This document shows positions 53,779-62,379 of a stretch of DNA of 64,000 bases, piece by piece; position 1 is the stretch's first letter; each line of letters starts with the position of its first letter. A program made the translations under genes and the position numbers. This DNA comes from Microcystis aeruginosa FD4. Lineage in GTDB: Bacteria > Cyanobacteriota > Cyanobacteriia > Cyanobacteriales > Microcystaceae. Location: NCBI RefSeq assembly GCF_009792235.1, contig NZ_CP046973.1, positions 4,464,001-4,528,000 on the forward strand, written 5' to 3'. The notes below the pieces were generated by a model that was given only the letters and a program-made list of their open reading frames with translations, did not search any database and was not told the DNA's origin.

Positions 53779-54798
53779 ATGTCCCCGATTACACCGTCCA
53801 TCAGTGTCAACGAACCAAACCCGCAGGCTGCTATCCAGACTTTATCGGTAGTGGTTCCCATTTATAACGAAGTGGACAGTATCCCCCATCTCGTGGAGAG
53901 TATCGCCACGATTTTGCGTTCTTATCAAATTAACTACGAGATAATCTGTGTTGACGACGGTTCTAAGGACGGTTCCACCGAGGTTTTAACTAATTTAGCC
54001 AAAAATCGCGATGATCTCAAGGCGGTAATATTGCGACGCAACTACGGACAAACCCCCGCTATGGCTGCCGGATTTAATTATGCCACGGGACAGGTCATCG
54101 TTACCCTCGACGGCGATTTACAGAACGATCCCAATGATATACCCCTATTATTGGCCAAATTGGAGGAAGGTTATGACCTCGTGAGTGGCTGGCGCAAAAA
54201 TCGCCAAGATGACAAGGTAAAACGGCTTTTACCCTCAAAAATAGCTAATTGGCTAATAGCAAAGGTAACAGGGGTCAAATTACACGACTACGGTTGTTCT
54301 TTGAAAGCCTATCGAGCCGAATTAGTCGCCGATATGAATCTCTACGGGGAATTACATCGCTTTTTACCCGCATTAGCTTTTATTGAAGGGGCAAAAATAA
54401 CCGAAATTCCCGTTAATCACCACGCTAGACGGTTCGGACAGAGTAAATATGGTTTAGGTCGCACAATTCGCGTGATTATGGACTTATTTACTGTCTTTTT
54501 CATGAAAAAGTTCCTCACCCGTCCGATGCACATTTTTGGATTCTACGGACTGTTATCGATGGTAGTGGGGATTATTTTAGGCGCTTATCTGACTATTCTC
54601 AAACTCGGTTTCGGACAAGACATCGGCGATCGACCTTTGTTAATCCTAGCTGTGTTATTCTTTTTAACTGGGGTACAATTACTCTGTTTTGGTCTTTTAG
54701 CAGAAATTTTGATGCGAACTTACCATGAATCCCAAAAACGTCCTATCTACCGCGTTCGTACTGTTGTCGGGGATAGGGAATTTTTCAGTAATCAGTGA
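53779..54798 (+). CDS. GtrB-like polyprenyl-phosphate glycosyltransferase (GT2)
   Basis: 339 aa. GT-A domain with SVVVPIYNEVDSIPHL, DDGSKDGS, the metal motif DGDLQNDPNDI and GCSLKAYRAEL; two C-terminal membrane helices (FGFYGLLSMVVGIILGAYL, LILAVLFFLTGVQLLCFGLL). Resembles enzymes that make undecaprenyl-phosphate glucose/mannose for envelope modification. ATG 53779 (MSPITPS) chosen; an in-frame ATG at 53737 lies in promoter-like sequence (GGTACAATCG). Confidence 0.88.
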   Translation: MSPITPSISVNEPNPQAAIQTLSVVVPIYNEVDSIPHLVESIATILRSYQINYEIICVDDGSKDGSTEVLTNLAKNRDDLKAVILRRNYGQTPAMAAGFNYATGQVIVTLDGDLQNDPNDIPLLLAKLEEGYDLVSGWRKNRQDDKVKRLLPSKIANWLIAKVTGVKLHDYGCSLKAYRAELVADMNLYGELHRFLPALAFIEGAKITEIPVNHHARRFGQSKYGLGRTIRVIMDLFTVFFMKKFLTRPMHIFGFYGLLSMVVGIILGAYLTILKLGFGQDIGDRPLLILAVLFFLTGVQLLCFGLLAEILMRTYHESQKRPIYRVRTVVGDREFFSNQ

Positions 54799-55048
54799 AC
54801 AGTAATCAGTGAGCAGTAATCAGTGAGCAGTAATCAGTAATCAGTGAGCAGTAAACAGTAATCAGTAAACAGTAATCAGTAAACAGTAATCAGTAAACAG
54901 TAATCAGTAATCACTGAAAAGAAATCTCGGAACTTGCCACTTAATATTGTTCACTGAAAACTCAAATCTGATGACTGATAGCTGATAACTGAAAACTCAA
55001 ATCTGATAACTGATACCTGATAACTGATAACTGATAACTGATAACTGA
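54790..55048. repeat. Long inverted short-tandem-repeat array
   Basis: CAGTAATCAGTGAGCAGTAA units over 54790-54916, core with ACTGAAAACTCAAATCTGAT (54951-, repeated at 54989-), then TGATAACTGATAACTGATAA to 55048. The largest array in the window, directly upstream of the Tab2 gene. Confidence 0.85.
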
Positions 55049-55055
55049 AAAAAAT

Positions 55056-55937
55056 ATGACTATTTGGGAACTTGATTTTTATTCGCGGCCGGTGGTGGAT
55101 GAAAATAATAAAAAAAGATGGGAAGTATTAATCTGTGAAACTCCAGCAACAATCGATCGCTCCTCCGATACAATATTTAAATATGCTAGTTATTGTCCTA
55201 ATACAACGGTTAATTCCCAATGGTTAGGAGAAGCAATTACTGCAGCTATCAAGGAAGCGGGGGTAACTCCCAAAAAAATTCGCTTTTTCCGTCGTCAGAT
55301 GAATAACATGATTAGCAAAGCTTGCGAGGATATCGGTATTCCCGGTTCCCCTAGTCGTCGCACTCATGCTTTAACTAGATGGATAGAAGAAAGAATGGTT
55401 AATTTCTACCCTCAAGAAGTTGGTTATGATCAAAATTTAACTAAAACTGCTTCCGTTAATTATCCCCCTTTAAATGCTGTTCCCCTTCCCGATGCTGTCC
55501 GGGGAGATAAGGCAGATAAATGGGCTTTTGTCACGCTAGAATTGTCTTCTTTTCATGATTTAAAAGATTGGGATATTAGCTTCGGAGAAAATTTGCCTAT
55601 ACTAGAGATGGGATTAGATGAAAATCTCAAAATACCCGGTTTAGTTATTTTTTCCCCCCGCGCTTTACCCCTAGCTGGTTGGATGTCAGGGTTAGAAATG
55701 GCCTATTTAAAGTTAGAAACTGGTTCCCGTCCTCTGCTACGTTTAGAAACGGGTGCTAGTGATAGCTGGATTCTCGTCAATGTCACTAATACCGAGACTT
55801 TAAAGGAAGCCAAAAACTTTGAAGAAGCTAAACAAAAAGCAAATAATCTGCATTTTTTAGCCATTCAATCTAACCCTGAATCGGAATCCTTCGCCGGTTT
55901 TTGGCTATTACAAGAAGGATATCAAGAGAAAGTTTAG
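55056..55937 (+). CDS. Tab2/Atab2-family RNA-binding protein
   Basis: 293 aa: IWELDFYSRPVVDENNKKRWEVLICE, then FFRRQMNNMI and PDAVRGDKADKWAFV, with the C-terminal GFWLLQEGYQ. The plant and algal homologues bind psaB and other photosystem mRNAs and promote their translation; the cyanobacterial role is presumably similar. ATG 55056, eight bases after the repeat array. Confidence 0.92.
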   Translation: MTIWELDFYSRPVVDENNKKRWEVLICETPATIDRSSDTIFKYASYCPNTTVNSQWLGEAITAAIKEAGVTPKKIRFFRRQMNNMISKACEDIGIPGSPSRRTHALTRWIEERMVNFYPQEVGYDQNLTKTASVNYPPLNAVPLPDAVRGDKADKWAFVTLELSSFHDLKDWDISFGENLPILEMGLDENLKIPGLVIFSPRALPLAGWMSGLEMAYLKLETGSRPLLRLETGASDSWILVNVTNTETLKEAKNFEEAKQKANNLHFLAIQSNPESESFAGFWLLQEGYQEKV

Positions 55938-55941
55938 TAAA

Positions 55942-55960
55942 GGTGGGTTTTCAATCCACC
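55942..55960. terminator. Convergent hairpin between Tab2 and carotenoid oxygenase genes
   Basis: GGTGGGTTTTCAATCCACC: 8-bp stem (one G-T pair) with 3-base loop in the 37-base gap between two converging stops. No strong T-run; may end either transcript weakly. Confidence 0.45.
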
Positions 55961-55974
55961 CTCACAGAATTAAC

Positions 55975-57444
55975 TTAAAAACATTGTCTAGTCCAACTAC
56001 CGTGTAACCCGTGGGGAATATGATGTTTAAGATGGATAATCGCTAGGGAATTAGTGATATCTTTAGCATCTAAGATTACCATATTCGATCGATGATTGGC
56101 CGCATCGTAAGTGACTACCAATAACCACCCATCATCTTCAGCAATTCCATCGGGTTTAGGCACAAAAATTGGCTCACCTGCAAATCCCCGGGGAGCAAAA
56201 GAATGTAATTGTTTTTCTCCCGTTAATAAGTCCAGTTTTAAGATTGCTTGCAAAGGAGCATTACCGGTGGCATGATGAGTGGCAGCGATGTATAAATAAC
56301 GGTAATCTTGACCAACTTTTGCAGGATTAATGCTGGGAAACTCACAACAATGCTCTAGAATACATTCTCTTGTAACGGTATTTTCTGATAAATTTAGTGT
56401 AAATCGCCACAGATGTCCGGGAGCTAAACTATCAAAATCTACCGATTGAAAATTGCTATTTGAATCCAGTTGTGGTAAGGATTGATAACAAATAGAATCG
56501 ATATAAATTTTCTCCCCTTGTTCAAAAGCATTGCTATGATGAAACACAAAACCCGATGGAGTTTCTAAAACTTTCACTTCTCCTTTGTTAGGATCCCGGG
56601 GGATAATAATAATCTTAGTTAACTTGTCCAGTTGATTGATAACGCATTCTCCCGCACCTTTTAACCCAAAAAGAAAAGGAAAAGGATTATAACTAACTGG
56701 GTTTTGGAAAAAGATAGCGTAGTGGGGAGTAATAACAAAATCGTGGATAAAACAGAAGCCCGGTATACTGTGGGTATGACGACGTAATAACTTACCCGTG
56801 GGACTAATTTCGTAGAGAGTAATGGCACTCGACAAACCCGTTTTAATGGCAAAATTTACCAGACAAGGTTGATGATTATCGAAGATACAAGCGGGATCGA
56901 TGCGAGGATGAGCGGCAAAAGAATCGCCTTTTTCCAAGATACCATCGAGATAGTCTAAACCAATAGTATCAAGGGTTTTAGCATCGAGGCGATGGGGTTC
57001 GGCCGCTTCCCAAAGTGCCAGTAATTTATTACCCCAGTAGATAACATTAGTATTGGCAATATTTTTCAGACGCAAATCAAAAGCATTGCCGAAAATTCCC
57101 CCCGGTTTTTTCGTGCCGAAAACACCGCGATAAAGGGGTTTTCCCGCTTTCTGTTCCTGGAGATAACCCTCAGTTTTCACAAAACGATTACGATAATGTA
57201 CGCGCCCATGATTGAAGCTAATCGCGCTGATCATACCATCCCCATCGAAGGGATGAGCGATCGCAGTGCCAGCGATATCGAGTAAACCGGGGCCATTTTT
57301 AAAGACTGTACCCTGTAAATCGGGGGGAATTTGCCCCTCGATGTCTTCTACCTCGTAATCGTACTCGTTAGGTTGGGATTGATAGCCTTTTTGCCAATCC
57401 TGACGATTATAGGATTTTTCGCCAATTGTCGGAGTTAATACCAT
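55975..57444 (-). CDS. Carotenoid cleavage oxygenase
   Basis: 489 aa seven-bladed propeller, RPE65/ACO family, with Fe(II) held by four His. Candidate ligands lie in SFAAHPRIDP, CFIHDFVITPHY, FVFHHSNAFE and the C-terminal HIPHGLHGSW. Cleaves carotenoids or apocarotenoids oxidatively; substrate not deducible. Start ATG 57444. Convergent with the Tab2 gene. Confidence 0.9.
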   Translation of the reverse strand: MVLTPTIGEKSYNRQDWQKGYQSQPNEYDYEVEDIEGQIPPDLQGTVFKNGPGLLDIAGTAIAHPFDGDGMISAISFNHGRVHYRNRFVKTEGYLQEQKAGKPLYRGVFGTKKPGGIFGNAFDLRLKNIANTNVIYWGNKLLALWEAAEPHRLDAKTLDTIGLDYLDGILEKGDSFAAHPRIDPACIFDNHQPCLVNFAIKTGLSSAITLYEISPTGKLLRRHTHSIPGFCFIHDFVITPHYAIFFQNPVSYNPFPFLFGLKGAGECVINQLDKLTKIIIIPRDPNKGEVKVLETPSGFVFHHSNAFEQGEKIYIDSICYQSLPQLDSNSNFQSVDFDSLAPGHLWRFTLNLSENTVTRECILEHCCEFPSINPAKVGQDYRYLYIAATHHATGNAPLQAILKLDLLTGEKQLHSFAPRGFAGEPIFVPKPDGIAEDDGWLLVVTYDAANHRSNMVILDAKDITNSLAIIHLKHHIPHGLHGSWTRQCF

Positions 57445-57499
57445 AGTAGTTTTAGGTTTATATTGACTTTTCTTAACATAACTTAAAACTACCAGAGCT

Positions 57500-57543
57500 A
57501 AAAAGAAGGGGGTGCTGAATCATTTTTTCAGCTATTCACCCCC
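57500..57543 (-). terminator. Rho-independent terminator after glnN
   Basis: On the minus strand GGGGGTGAATAGCTGAAAAA-ATGATTCAGCACCCCC, with perfect outer stem GGGGGTG/CACCCCC and inner GCTGA/TCAGC, followed by TTCTTTTTAG. Fifteen bases after the glnN stop. Confidence 0.75.
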
Positions 57544-57557
57544 TCCTTGCGGTCGTG

Positions 57558-59729
57558 TTATTTAACAAACAACATTTCTTGATAGGTAGGTAAGGGCCAG
57601 AAATTGTCAGCTACTTCCCCTTCCAGTGTGTCAGCATATTCGCGCACCTGATCCATCAAGGGACGGATCGTTTGAGCAGAATACTGCATATGTTCCTCGA
57701 TCGAGTCAAAATCGTGTTTAGCCATGGCCGCACTCAGTTTGCTAACGCCATCCATCAGTAATTTAATTAGATTAGAGACAGTTTGGGCGCTTTCCTTATC
57801 CATCTCGATACCGATCGCAGCTGCGTTGGCGATCGCTGAGGACAATTCCGACAAGTAGCGAACGGCAGCGGGATAAATAATCGTTTTAGCCATACTTACC
57901 ACCAGTTTTGCCTCCACCTCGATGGCCAGCAAATACTGTTCCGCATAGACATCAAAACGACTTTCCAGTTCAACGGGACTAAACACACCCATGCGGGTAA
58001 AAAGTTCTTCGATATAATCGGCCTTCAGCACGGGTAAAGCATCGGCAGTGGTGCGGAGATTAGCCAAACCGCGCTCTTCTACCGCCATTTTGTGCCATTC
58101 CGGGGAATATCCGTTACCTCCGAAGATCACATTTCTGTGTTTGTCCATGATCTCCTTGAGAACACCTTGGGCCGCAGTATTGAGGTCTTCTCCGGCCTTC
58201 ATCCGGCTTTCTAACTTATCCGCCACCCAAGTCAGGGAATCCGCTAGAATCGTGTTCATCGCCACCAGCGGCCCGGAAACTGACTGATTAGAACCCACAG
58301 CGCGGAATTCAAAGCGATTGCCCGTAAAAGCAAAAGGAGAGGTACGATTGCGATCGCCAGGGTCCTTGGGGAACACCGGCAGGGTATCGACACCCAGATC
58401 CATCAACCCTGGGGCATCAGAACCCTCAATTTGTCCTTGGCTAATTTGGTCGAATACCTTTTCTAACTGGCTGCCCAAATATACCGAAATAATGGCGGGA
58501 GGAGCTTCATTTGCCCCCAAACGGTGATCATTGCTGGCGGTAGCCACCACTGCGCGTAAAAGCGGTCCGTACTTGTGAACACCACGGATAACTGCCCCAC
58601 AGAACAACAAAAACTGCATATTAGCGTGGGGAGTATCGCCCGGATCCAGCAGATTGCCCTGGGTGGCGTTGCCGACAGACCAGTTAACGTGTTTTCCCGA
58701 ACCATTAATTCCCGCAAAGGGTTTTTCGTGCAGTAGGCAAACAAAACCGTGTTTTTTAGCCGTACTTTTCAGCAAAGTCATAATTAACTGCTGATGGTCA
58801 CTGGCCACGTTAGCAGCCTCGAAAAAGGGGGCAATCTCGAACTGTCCGGGAGCGACTTCATTATGGCGGGTTTTGGCCGGAATGCCGAGGCGATACATTC
58901 TTTCCTCCACTTCCTGCATAAACACCTGAACCCGTTCGGGAATCGCGCCAAAATAATGATCGTCGAACTGTTGACCTTTGGCGGCGGGTTTACCGAATAG
59001 GGTGCGACCGGTGAGCAGTAAATCGGGGCGACTATGGGCAAAATGAGCATCGACGAGGAAATATTCCTGTTCAGCACCGCAGCTGGAGTTCACGGGGGCG
59101 ACTTCCGTATGTCCTAAGAGCTTTAGCACCCTGGTGGCGGCTTTACTCATCGATGAAATCGAGCGTAAAAGCGGCGTTTTTTTGTCGAGGGCCTCTCCTG
59201 TCCAAGAGATGAACACCGTCGGGATACACAGGGTTACACCATTATCCGTCTCCATGACGTAGGCTGGACTGGTGACATCCCAAGCGGTGTAACCCCGCGC
59301 TTCAAAGGTGGAGCGAAGTCCGCCGTTAGGAAAGGAGGAGCCGTCCGGTTCACCCTGTACTAAGACTTTGCCCGTAAATTCTGTGATCACCGAACCGTCG
59401 CTCTGCACGGAGATAAAACCATCGTGTTTTTCGGCGGTGGCGTTGGTCATTGGATAGAAGACGTGGGCATAGTACAGCGCCCCTTTGGACGTGGCCCAAT
59501 CCTTCATCGCTGCCGCTACCGCACCAGCGATGGAAACGTCTAATTTTCCCCCGGTTAAAATCGTGTTTTTGACCGATTTGAATACGTCTTTGGGAAGACT
59601 GGCCTGCATTTTGCTCAGGGTAAAGACATCGGTTGCCCACAGGGCCTCTAAACGTTGCGGAATTTTGCTCGGTAGGGGTTTACGCTCCGTTACTTGAGAG
59701 ATAGCTTGAACACGCGTTCCATAACTCAT
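57558..59729 (-). CDS. glnN: Glutamine synthetase type III
   Basis: 723 aa, the length of GSIII. Motifs SCGAEQEYFLVD, KTRHNEVAPGQFEIAPFFE, GINGSGKHVNWSVG and GNRFEFRAVGSNQS are typical of GlnN. Second ammonia-assimilating enzyme beside GlnA; in several cyanobacteria induced under nitrogen stress. I found no GTAN8TAC box in the 140 bases upstream. Start ATG 59729. Confidence 0.95.
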   Translation of the reverse strand: MSYGTRVQAISQVTERKPLPSKIPQRLEALWATDVFTLSKMQASLPKDVFKSVKNTILTGGKLDVSIAGAVAAAMKDWATSKGALYYAHVFYPMTNATAEKHDGFISVQSDGSVITEFTGKVLVQGEPDGSSFPNGGLRSTFEARGYTAWDVTSPAYVMETDNGVTLCIPTVFISWTGEALDKKTPLLRSISSMSKAATRVLKLLGHTEVAPVNSSCGAEQEYFLVDAHFAHSRPDLLLTGRTLFGKPAAKGQQFDDHYFGAIPERVQVFMQEVEERMYRLGIPAKTRHNEVAPGQFEIAPFFEAANVASDHQQLIMTLLKSTAKKHGFVCLLHEKPFAGINGSGKHVNWSVGNATQGNLLDPGDTPHANMQFLLFCGAVIRGVHKYGPLLRAVVATASNDHRLGANEAPPAIISVYLGSQLEKVFDQISQGQIEGSDAPGLMDLGVDTLPVFPKDPGDRNRTSPFAFTGNRFEFRAVGSNQSVSGPLVAMNTILADSLTWVADKLESRMKAGEDLNTAAQGVLKEIMDKHRNVIFGGNGYSPEWHKMAVEERGLANLRTTADALPVLKADYIEELFTRMGVFSPVELESRFDVYAEQYLLAIEVEAKLVVSMAKTIIYPAAVRYLSELSSAIANAAAIGIEMDKESAQTVSNLIKLLMDGVSKLSAAMAKHDFDSIEEHMQYSAQTIRPLMDQVREYADTLEGEVADNFWPLPTYQEMLFVK

Positions 59730-60112
59730 AAGTATTTTTCCTATTTGGCTCTGTCGTGGATAAAGGGTTACTTTACTTAGGCGATGACAAGTTTCCTACT
59801 AATTTTGCTGTTGAATTGGGGTCAGAGGTTATTCTCTGCTTAATAATTTTGATCCCACGGCACAAGCTTCTGTGCGGTTTTTATCTGCTTGCGCCGGCCT
59901 CTTTTCCGATCAATTAGCAGCATTAGCCTTCATCTTAAGAACAGATGATCGAGAGATTTGTATCAAAGATTACAAATATTTCAAACCCTATCTTCCCCAA
60001 GCGATCGCACTGAGAAAACGGGTTTCTTCCAGAAACCCGTTTTCTAGACTTACATACTTGACAAAATGGGGGGGGGTAGTAGAATCTTGGAGGATTTTGC
60101 CCAAAATTGTTC
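59730..60112. other. Spacer between glnN and the PEP-CTERM gene
   Basis: No gene recognised. Contains GCGATCGC (60001), a copy of the GAAAACGGGTTTCT palindrome (60014-60044) and a G-run (60067-60074). 59740-59800 presumably holds the glnN promoter. Confidence 0.5.
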
Positions 60113-60832
60113 ATGAATACTACAACTACCTTCAAATCTCTGTCTCTGGCTGGTGTTGTCTTCGCCGGCACAGTTAGCGCGATCGCTAGTTTGACCGTCC
60201 TCCCCGTCCAAGCGCTGCCGATCATCTACAATCCGACTCCAACCTTAACGCTTAATGCAGGCACTGCTACTCTCACCGTTGGAGCCTTAGTCAACACTGC
60301 CAACGGCAATGGGTTGACTGGACCTGGAAACGCTTTGCAGCAACAGCACGTCGGAGGTAGCAATGGAGCTAATTTCTGGGGAGTACGTTTAGAAAGCGGG
60401 ACGACTCCTGCTGATGTCAATCTTGATTTTGATTTTGGCAGTTCTGTGTTCTTAGATACCTTGGCTTTGTGGAATTACAACGCTTTTAATACCACAGCTA
60501 CTGATCGCGGAATCAAGGATTTCACACTAATTCTCTCCAATAACTCCGACTTTAGCAGTCCAGTTTATGTATCAGGAACCCTAACACTACCTGAAGGTAC
60601 GGCAACTAACATACCAGCGACAATCTTTTCCTTTCCTTTAATTCAAGCCCAATATGCTAGAATTGATGTAGCAAACAATTGGTTCGTTGGTTGGACAGCA
60701 CCAGGGCCTATTGGTCTCTCTGAAGTTCGCTTTGCCCAGACTGTTCCTGTTCCTGAATCAAGTTCTGGCCTGGGTTTGCTGGCCTTAGGCTTGCTGGGGG
60801 CGGGAGCGGCACTTAAGCGCCATTGGAACTGA
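60113..60832 (+). CDS. PEP-CTERM exported protein with discoidin-like domain
   Basis: About 239 aa. Signal peptide residues 1-35 (SLAGVVFAGTVSAIASLTVLPVQALP). The middle is a beta-sandwich resembling F5/8-type C domains (FWGVRLESGTTPADVNLDFDFGSSVFLDTLALWNYN). The C-terminus is the sorting signal VPVPESSSG...LLALGLLGAGAALKRHW: PEP-like motif, hydrophobic helix and basic tail, processed by an exosortase. Probably extracellular. ATG 60113 preferred. Confidence 0.84.
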   Translation: MNTTTTFKSLSLAGVVFAGTVSAIASLTVLPVQALPIIYNPTPTLTLNAGTATLTVGALVNTANGNGLTGPGNALQQQHVGGSNGANFWGVRLESGTTPADVNLDFDFGSSVFLDTLALWNYNAFNTTATDRGIKDFTLILSNNSDFSSPVYVSGTLTLPEGTATNIPATIFSFPLIQAQYARIDVANNWFVGWTAPGPIGLSEVRFAQTVPVPESSSGLGLLALGLLGAGAALKRHWN

Positions 60833-60837
60833 GAAGA

Positions 60838-60908
60838 GAAAACGGGTTTCTTTGAGAAACCCGTTTTCTGAATCAGAGAAAACGGGTTTCTTTGAGAAAC
60901 CCGTTTTC
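60838..60908. terminator. Tandem pair of GAAAACGGGTTTCT palindromes after the PEP-CTERM gene
   Basis: Two identical 31-bp palindromes in a 40-bp direct repeat (60838-60868 and 60878-60908), six bases after the stop. Could serve as transcript ends; repeated palindromes of the same family lie elsewhere in the window. Confidence 0.65.
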
Positions 60909-60981
60909 TGAATCAGCTTTTTTATCTGTTTTATACCACCATCTTAAATCTTCTCGAAATTGGTGATCAAAGACAATTGCC

Positions 60982-61272
60982 CTACTCTTGGCGTTCAATT
61001 CCTAACTCCTGACAAAGTTCTGTAACTGTCTGTCCCGGTATTGTTTGAACGTCCCGCTCCATTGAACGTTCCAGTGCTGCCAATAACTTTCTAGCATTCG
61101 CAGGCGATCGCAAAAGATAAACGGTTTCTAATAAGCCAGTTAATTCTTCTGCGCTCAATAGTGCCATATCTTTATGACCAGGGCGCGTAATAATCGCCAT
61201 ACTATTCTCGCTTTCCAGTCGATCCAGAAGGCTCCCTAAATTTTCTTGAGCTTGAGTGTAGGTAGTTTGGAT
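60982..61272 (-). pseudogene. Phd/YefM-type antitoxin with ATG replaced by ATC
   Basis: The minus-strand frame reads IQTTYTQAQENLGSLLDRLESENSMAIITRPGHKDMALLSAEELTGLLETVYLLRSPANARKLL, a full-length Phd/YefM antitoxin (96 residues), but the expected initiator at 61272 is ATC. The only ATG is internal (61200), which would drop about 24 N-terminal residues of the DNA-binding fold. No toxin follows. Either inactive or initiated at ATC/internal ATG. Confidence 0.62.
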
Positions 61273-61330
61273 AGAAAATATAAGGCGAGGACAACGAGTT
61301 GATTTGATTTTAGCTTATTTCATCAACTTA

Positions 61331-61361
61331 GAAAACGGGTTTTTTAAAGAAACCCGTTTTC
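61331..61361. repeat. 31-bp palindrome copy
   Basis: GAAAACGGGTTTTT-TAA-AGAAACCCGTTTTC, a slightly diverged copy of the palindrome family. Confidence 0.8.
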
Positions 61362-61446
61362 TGGACTTAGGGCGATCGCTAGGGATTGCTAACTCGCACT
61401 AGACTGGATTAAAATAATTAATTAACTCCCAATCATTTGTTTAATC

Positions 61447-61731
61447 ATGAGTCAAGCTGCTCCTGCAATCAATACTAAACTAATTGATTCTCTTGCTCAA
61501 ATTATCCTTTCCTTAACTGACGAAGAACAACAGCTTCTGCTACAAAAAATCCAGCATCCAGCCTTATCTGATGTCGATTTTCATCAAGGTTTTCCCTTTG
61601 ATGTTCAAATTCCTAATACAGAAACGCTCGCCACCATTGAAGAAGTAGAAAAACATCCTGAGCGTCTTAACCGTTATAGTAGCGTCGGGCAGATGTTCGA
61701 GGATTGGAACAAAGATACAGGGGAATGTTAA
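61447..61731 (+). CDS. Antitoxin-like protein upstream of a YafQ-type toxin
   Basis: 94 aa: KLIDSLAQIILSLTDEEQQLLLQKI, then an acidic tail ending YSSVGQMFEDWNKDTGEC. The helical N-terminus and the overlap of its stop with the toxin start (ATGTTAA) fit an antitoxin. Not a recognised RelB/DinJ; family uncertain. Confidence 0.68.
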   Translation: MSQAAPAINTKLIDSLAQIILSLTDEEQQLLLQKIQHPALSDVDFHQGFPFDVQIPNTETLATIEEVEKHPERLNRYSSVGQMFEDWNKDTGEC

Positions 61732-62000
61732 CGCCACAGGAAAGCGCCCGCTTTCGACGCGATTTGAGGCGGATGAAAAAACGGGGTAAAGACTTGGAAA
61801 AGTTAAAAACTGTGGTGGAACTACTGGTGCAAGAACAAATACTACCAGAGCGATACCGAGATCATAATCTCGTTGGAGATTGGTCGGGTTATGGTGAGTG
61901 CCATATCGAGCCGGATTGGTTGTTACTCTACAAGATTGAGCGAGATGAGGAAAGCTTAACACTCGTTCGGACTGGGACTCATTCGGATCTGTTTAAATAG
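61725..62000 (+). CDS. YafQ-family toxin
   Basis: 91 aa from ATG 61725, overlapping the upstream stop. LTPQESARFRRDLRRMKKRGKDLEKLKTVVELL, then YRDHNLVGDWSGYGECHIEPDWLLLYKI and a C-terminal LVRTGTHSDLF, the YafQ pattern with catalytic His residues in RDHNL and ECHI. Ribosome-dependent mRNA endonuclease in the family. Confidence 0.87.
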   Translation: MLTPQESARFRRDLRRMKKRGKDLEKLKTVVELLVQEQILPERYRDHNLVGDWSGYGECHIEPDWLLLYKIERDEESLTLVRTGTHSDLFK

Positions 62001-62107
62001 TCTTCTAGTAGGGTGGGAATTGCTAACTTATGCTAGACTAGATTAAAATAATTAAGTAAGTGGTTATATAATTTTTAACGCCTACCTACTTAATTAAATC
62101 CCAATAA

Positions 62108-62281
62108 ATGGATTTTGTTCCTCAGCTTCCCTGGGATTCTGATCAACTTAAAGAAACTTTGGCAAAAGCACACCGCAATTGTCAAGAGATGGAATTAGTT
62201 GGATTACAATTAGAAGAAGCGATTAGTCGCTTAGAAGCGGAAAATCGTCAAAGACGAAGACAGCAGCTAGAAAGAACCTGA
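62108..62281 (+). CDS. Small hypothetical helical protein
   Basis: 57 aa, ATG 62108 to TGA 62281: MDFVPQLPWDSDQLKETLAK, then a Gln/Arg/Glu-rich helix ending RQRRRQQLERT. Not recognised. The position just before a truncated hicB suggests a TA-associated gene. Confidence 0.45.
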   Translation: MDFVPQLPWDSDQLKETLAKAHRNCQEMELVGLQLEEAISRLEAENRQRRRQQLERT

Positions 62282-62348
62282 CAAAAAATGCAAAACCCCT
62301 TAGAAAACGGGTTTTCTGGAACAATCAATTCAAAGCAAGGACAAACCC

Positions 62349-62379
62349 ATGAAATATCGCGTCTTAATTGAGCAGGATG
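62349..62379 (+). pseudogene. hicB antitoxin start cut by an IS4-type element
   Basis: ATG 62349 reads MKYRVLIEQD, the standard start of HicB antitoxins, then runs directly into the 3' end of an IS4-family transposase gene in opposite orientation. The remaining hicB sequence was not found beyond the IS. Confidence 0.6.

Noticed and set aside
59740..59880. NtcA box upstream of glnN
   Set aside because: GTA and TAC triplets occur, but none with eight bases between them on either strand.
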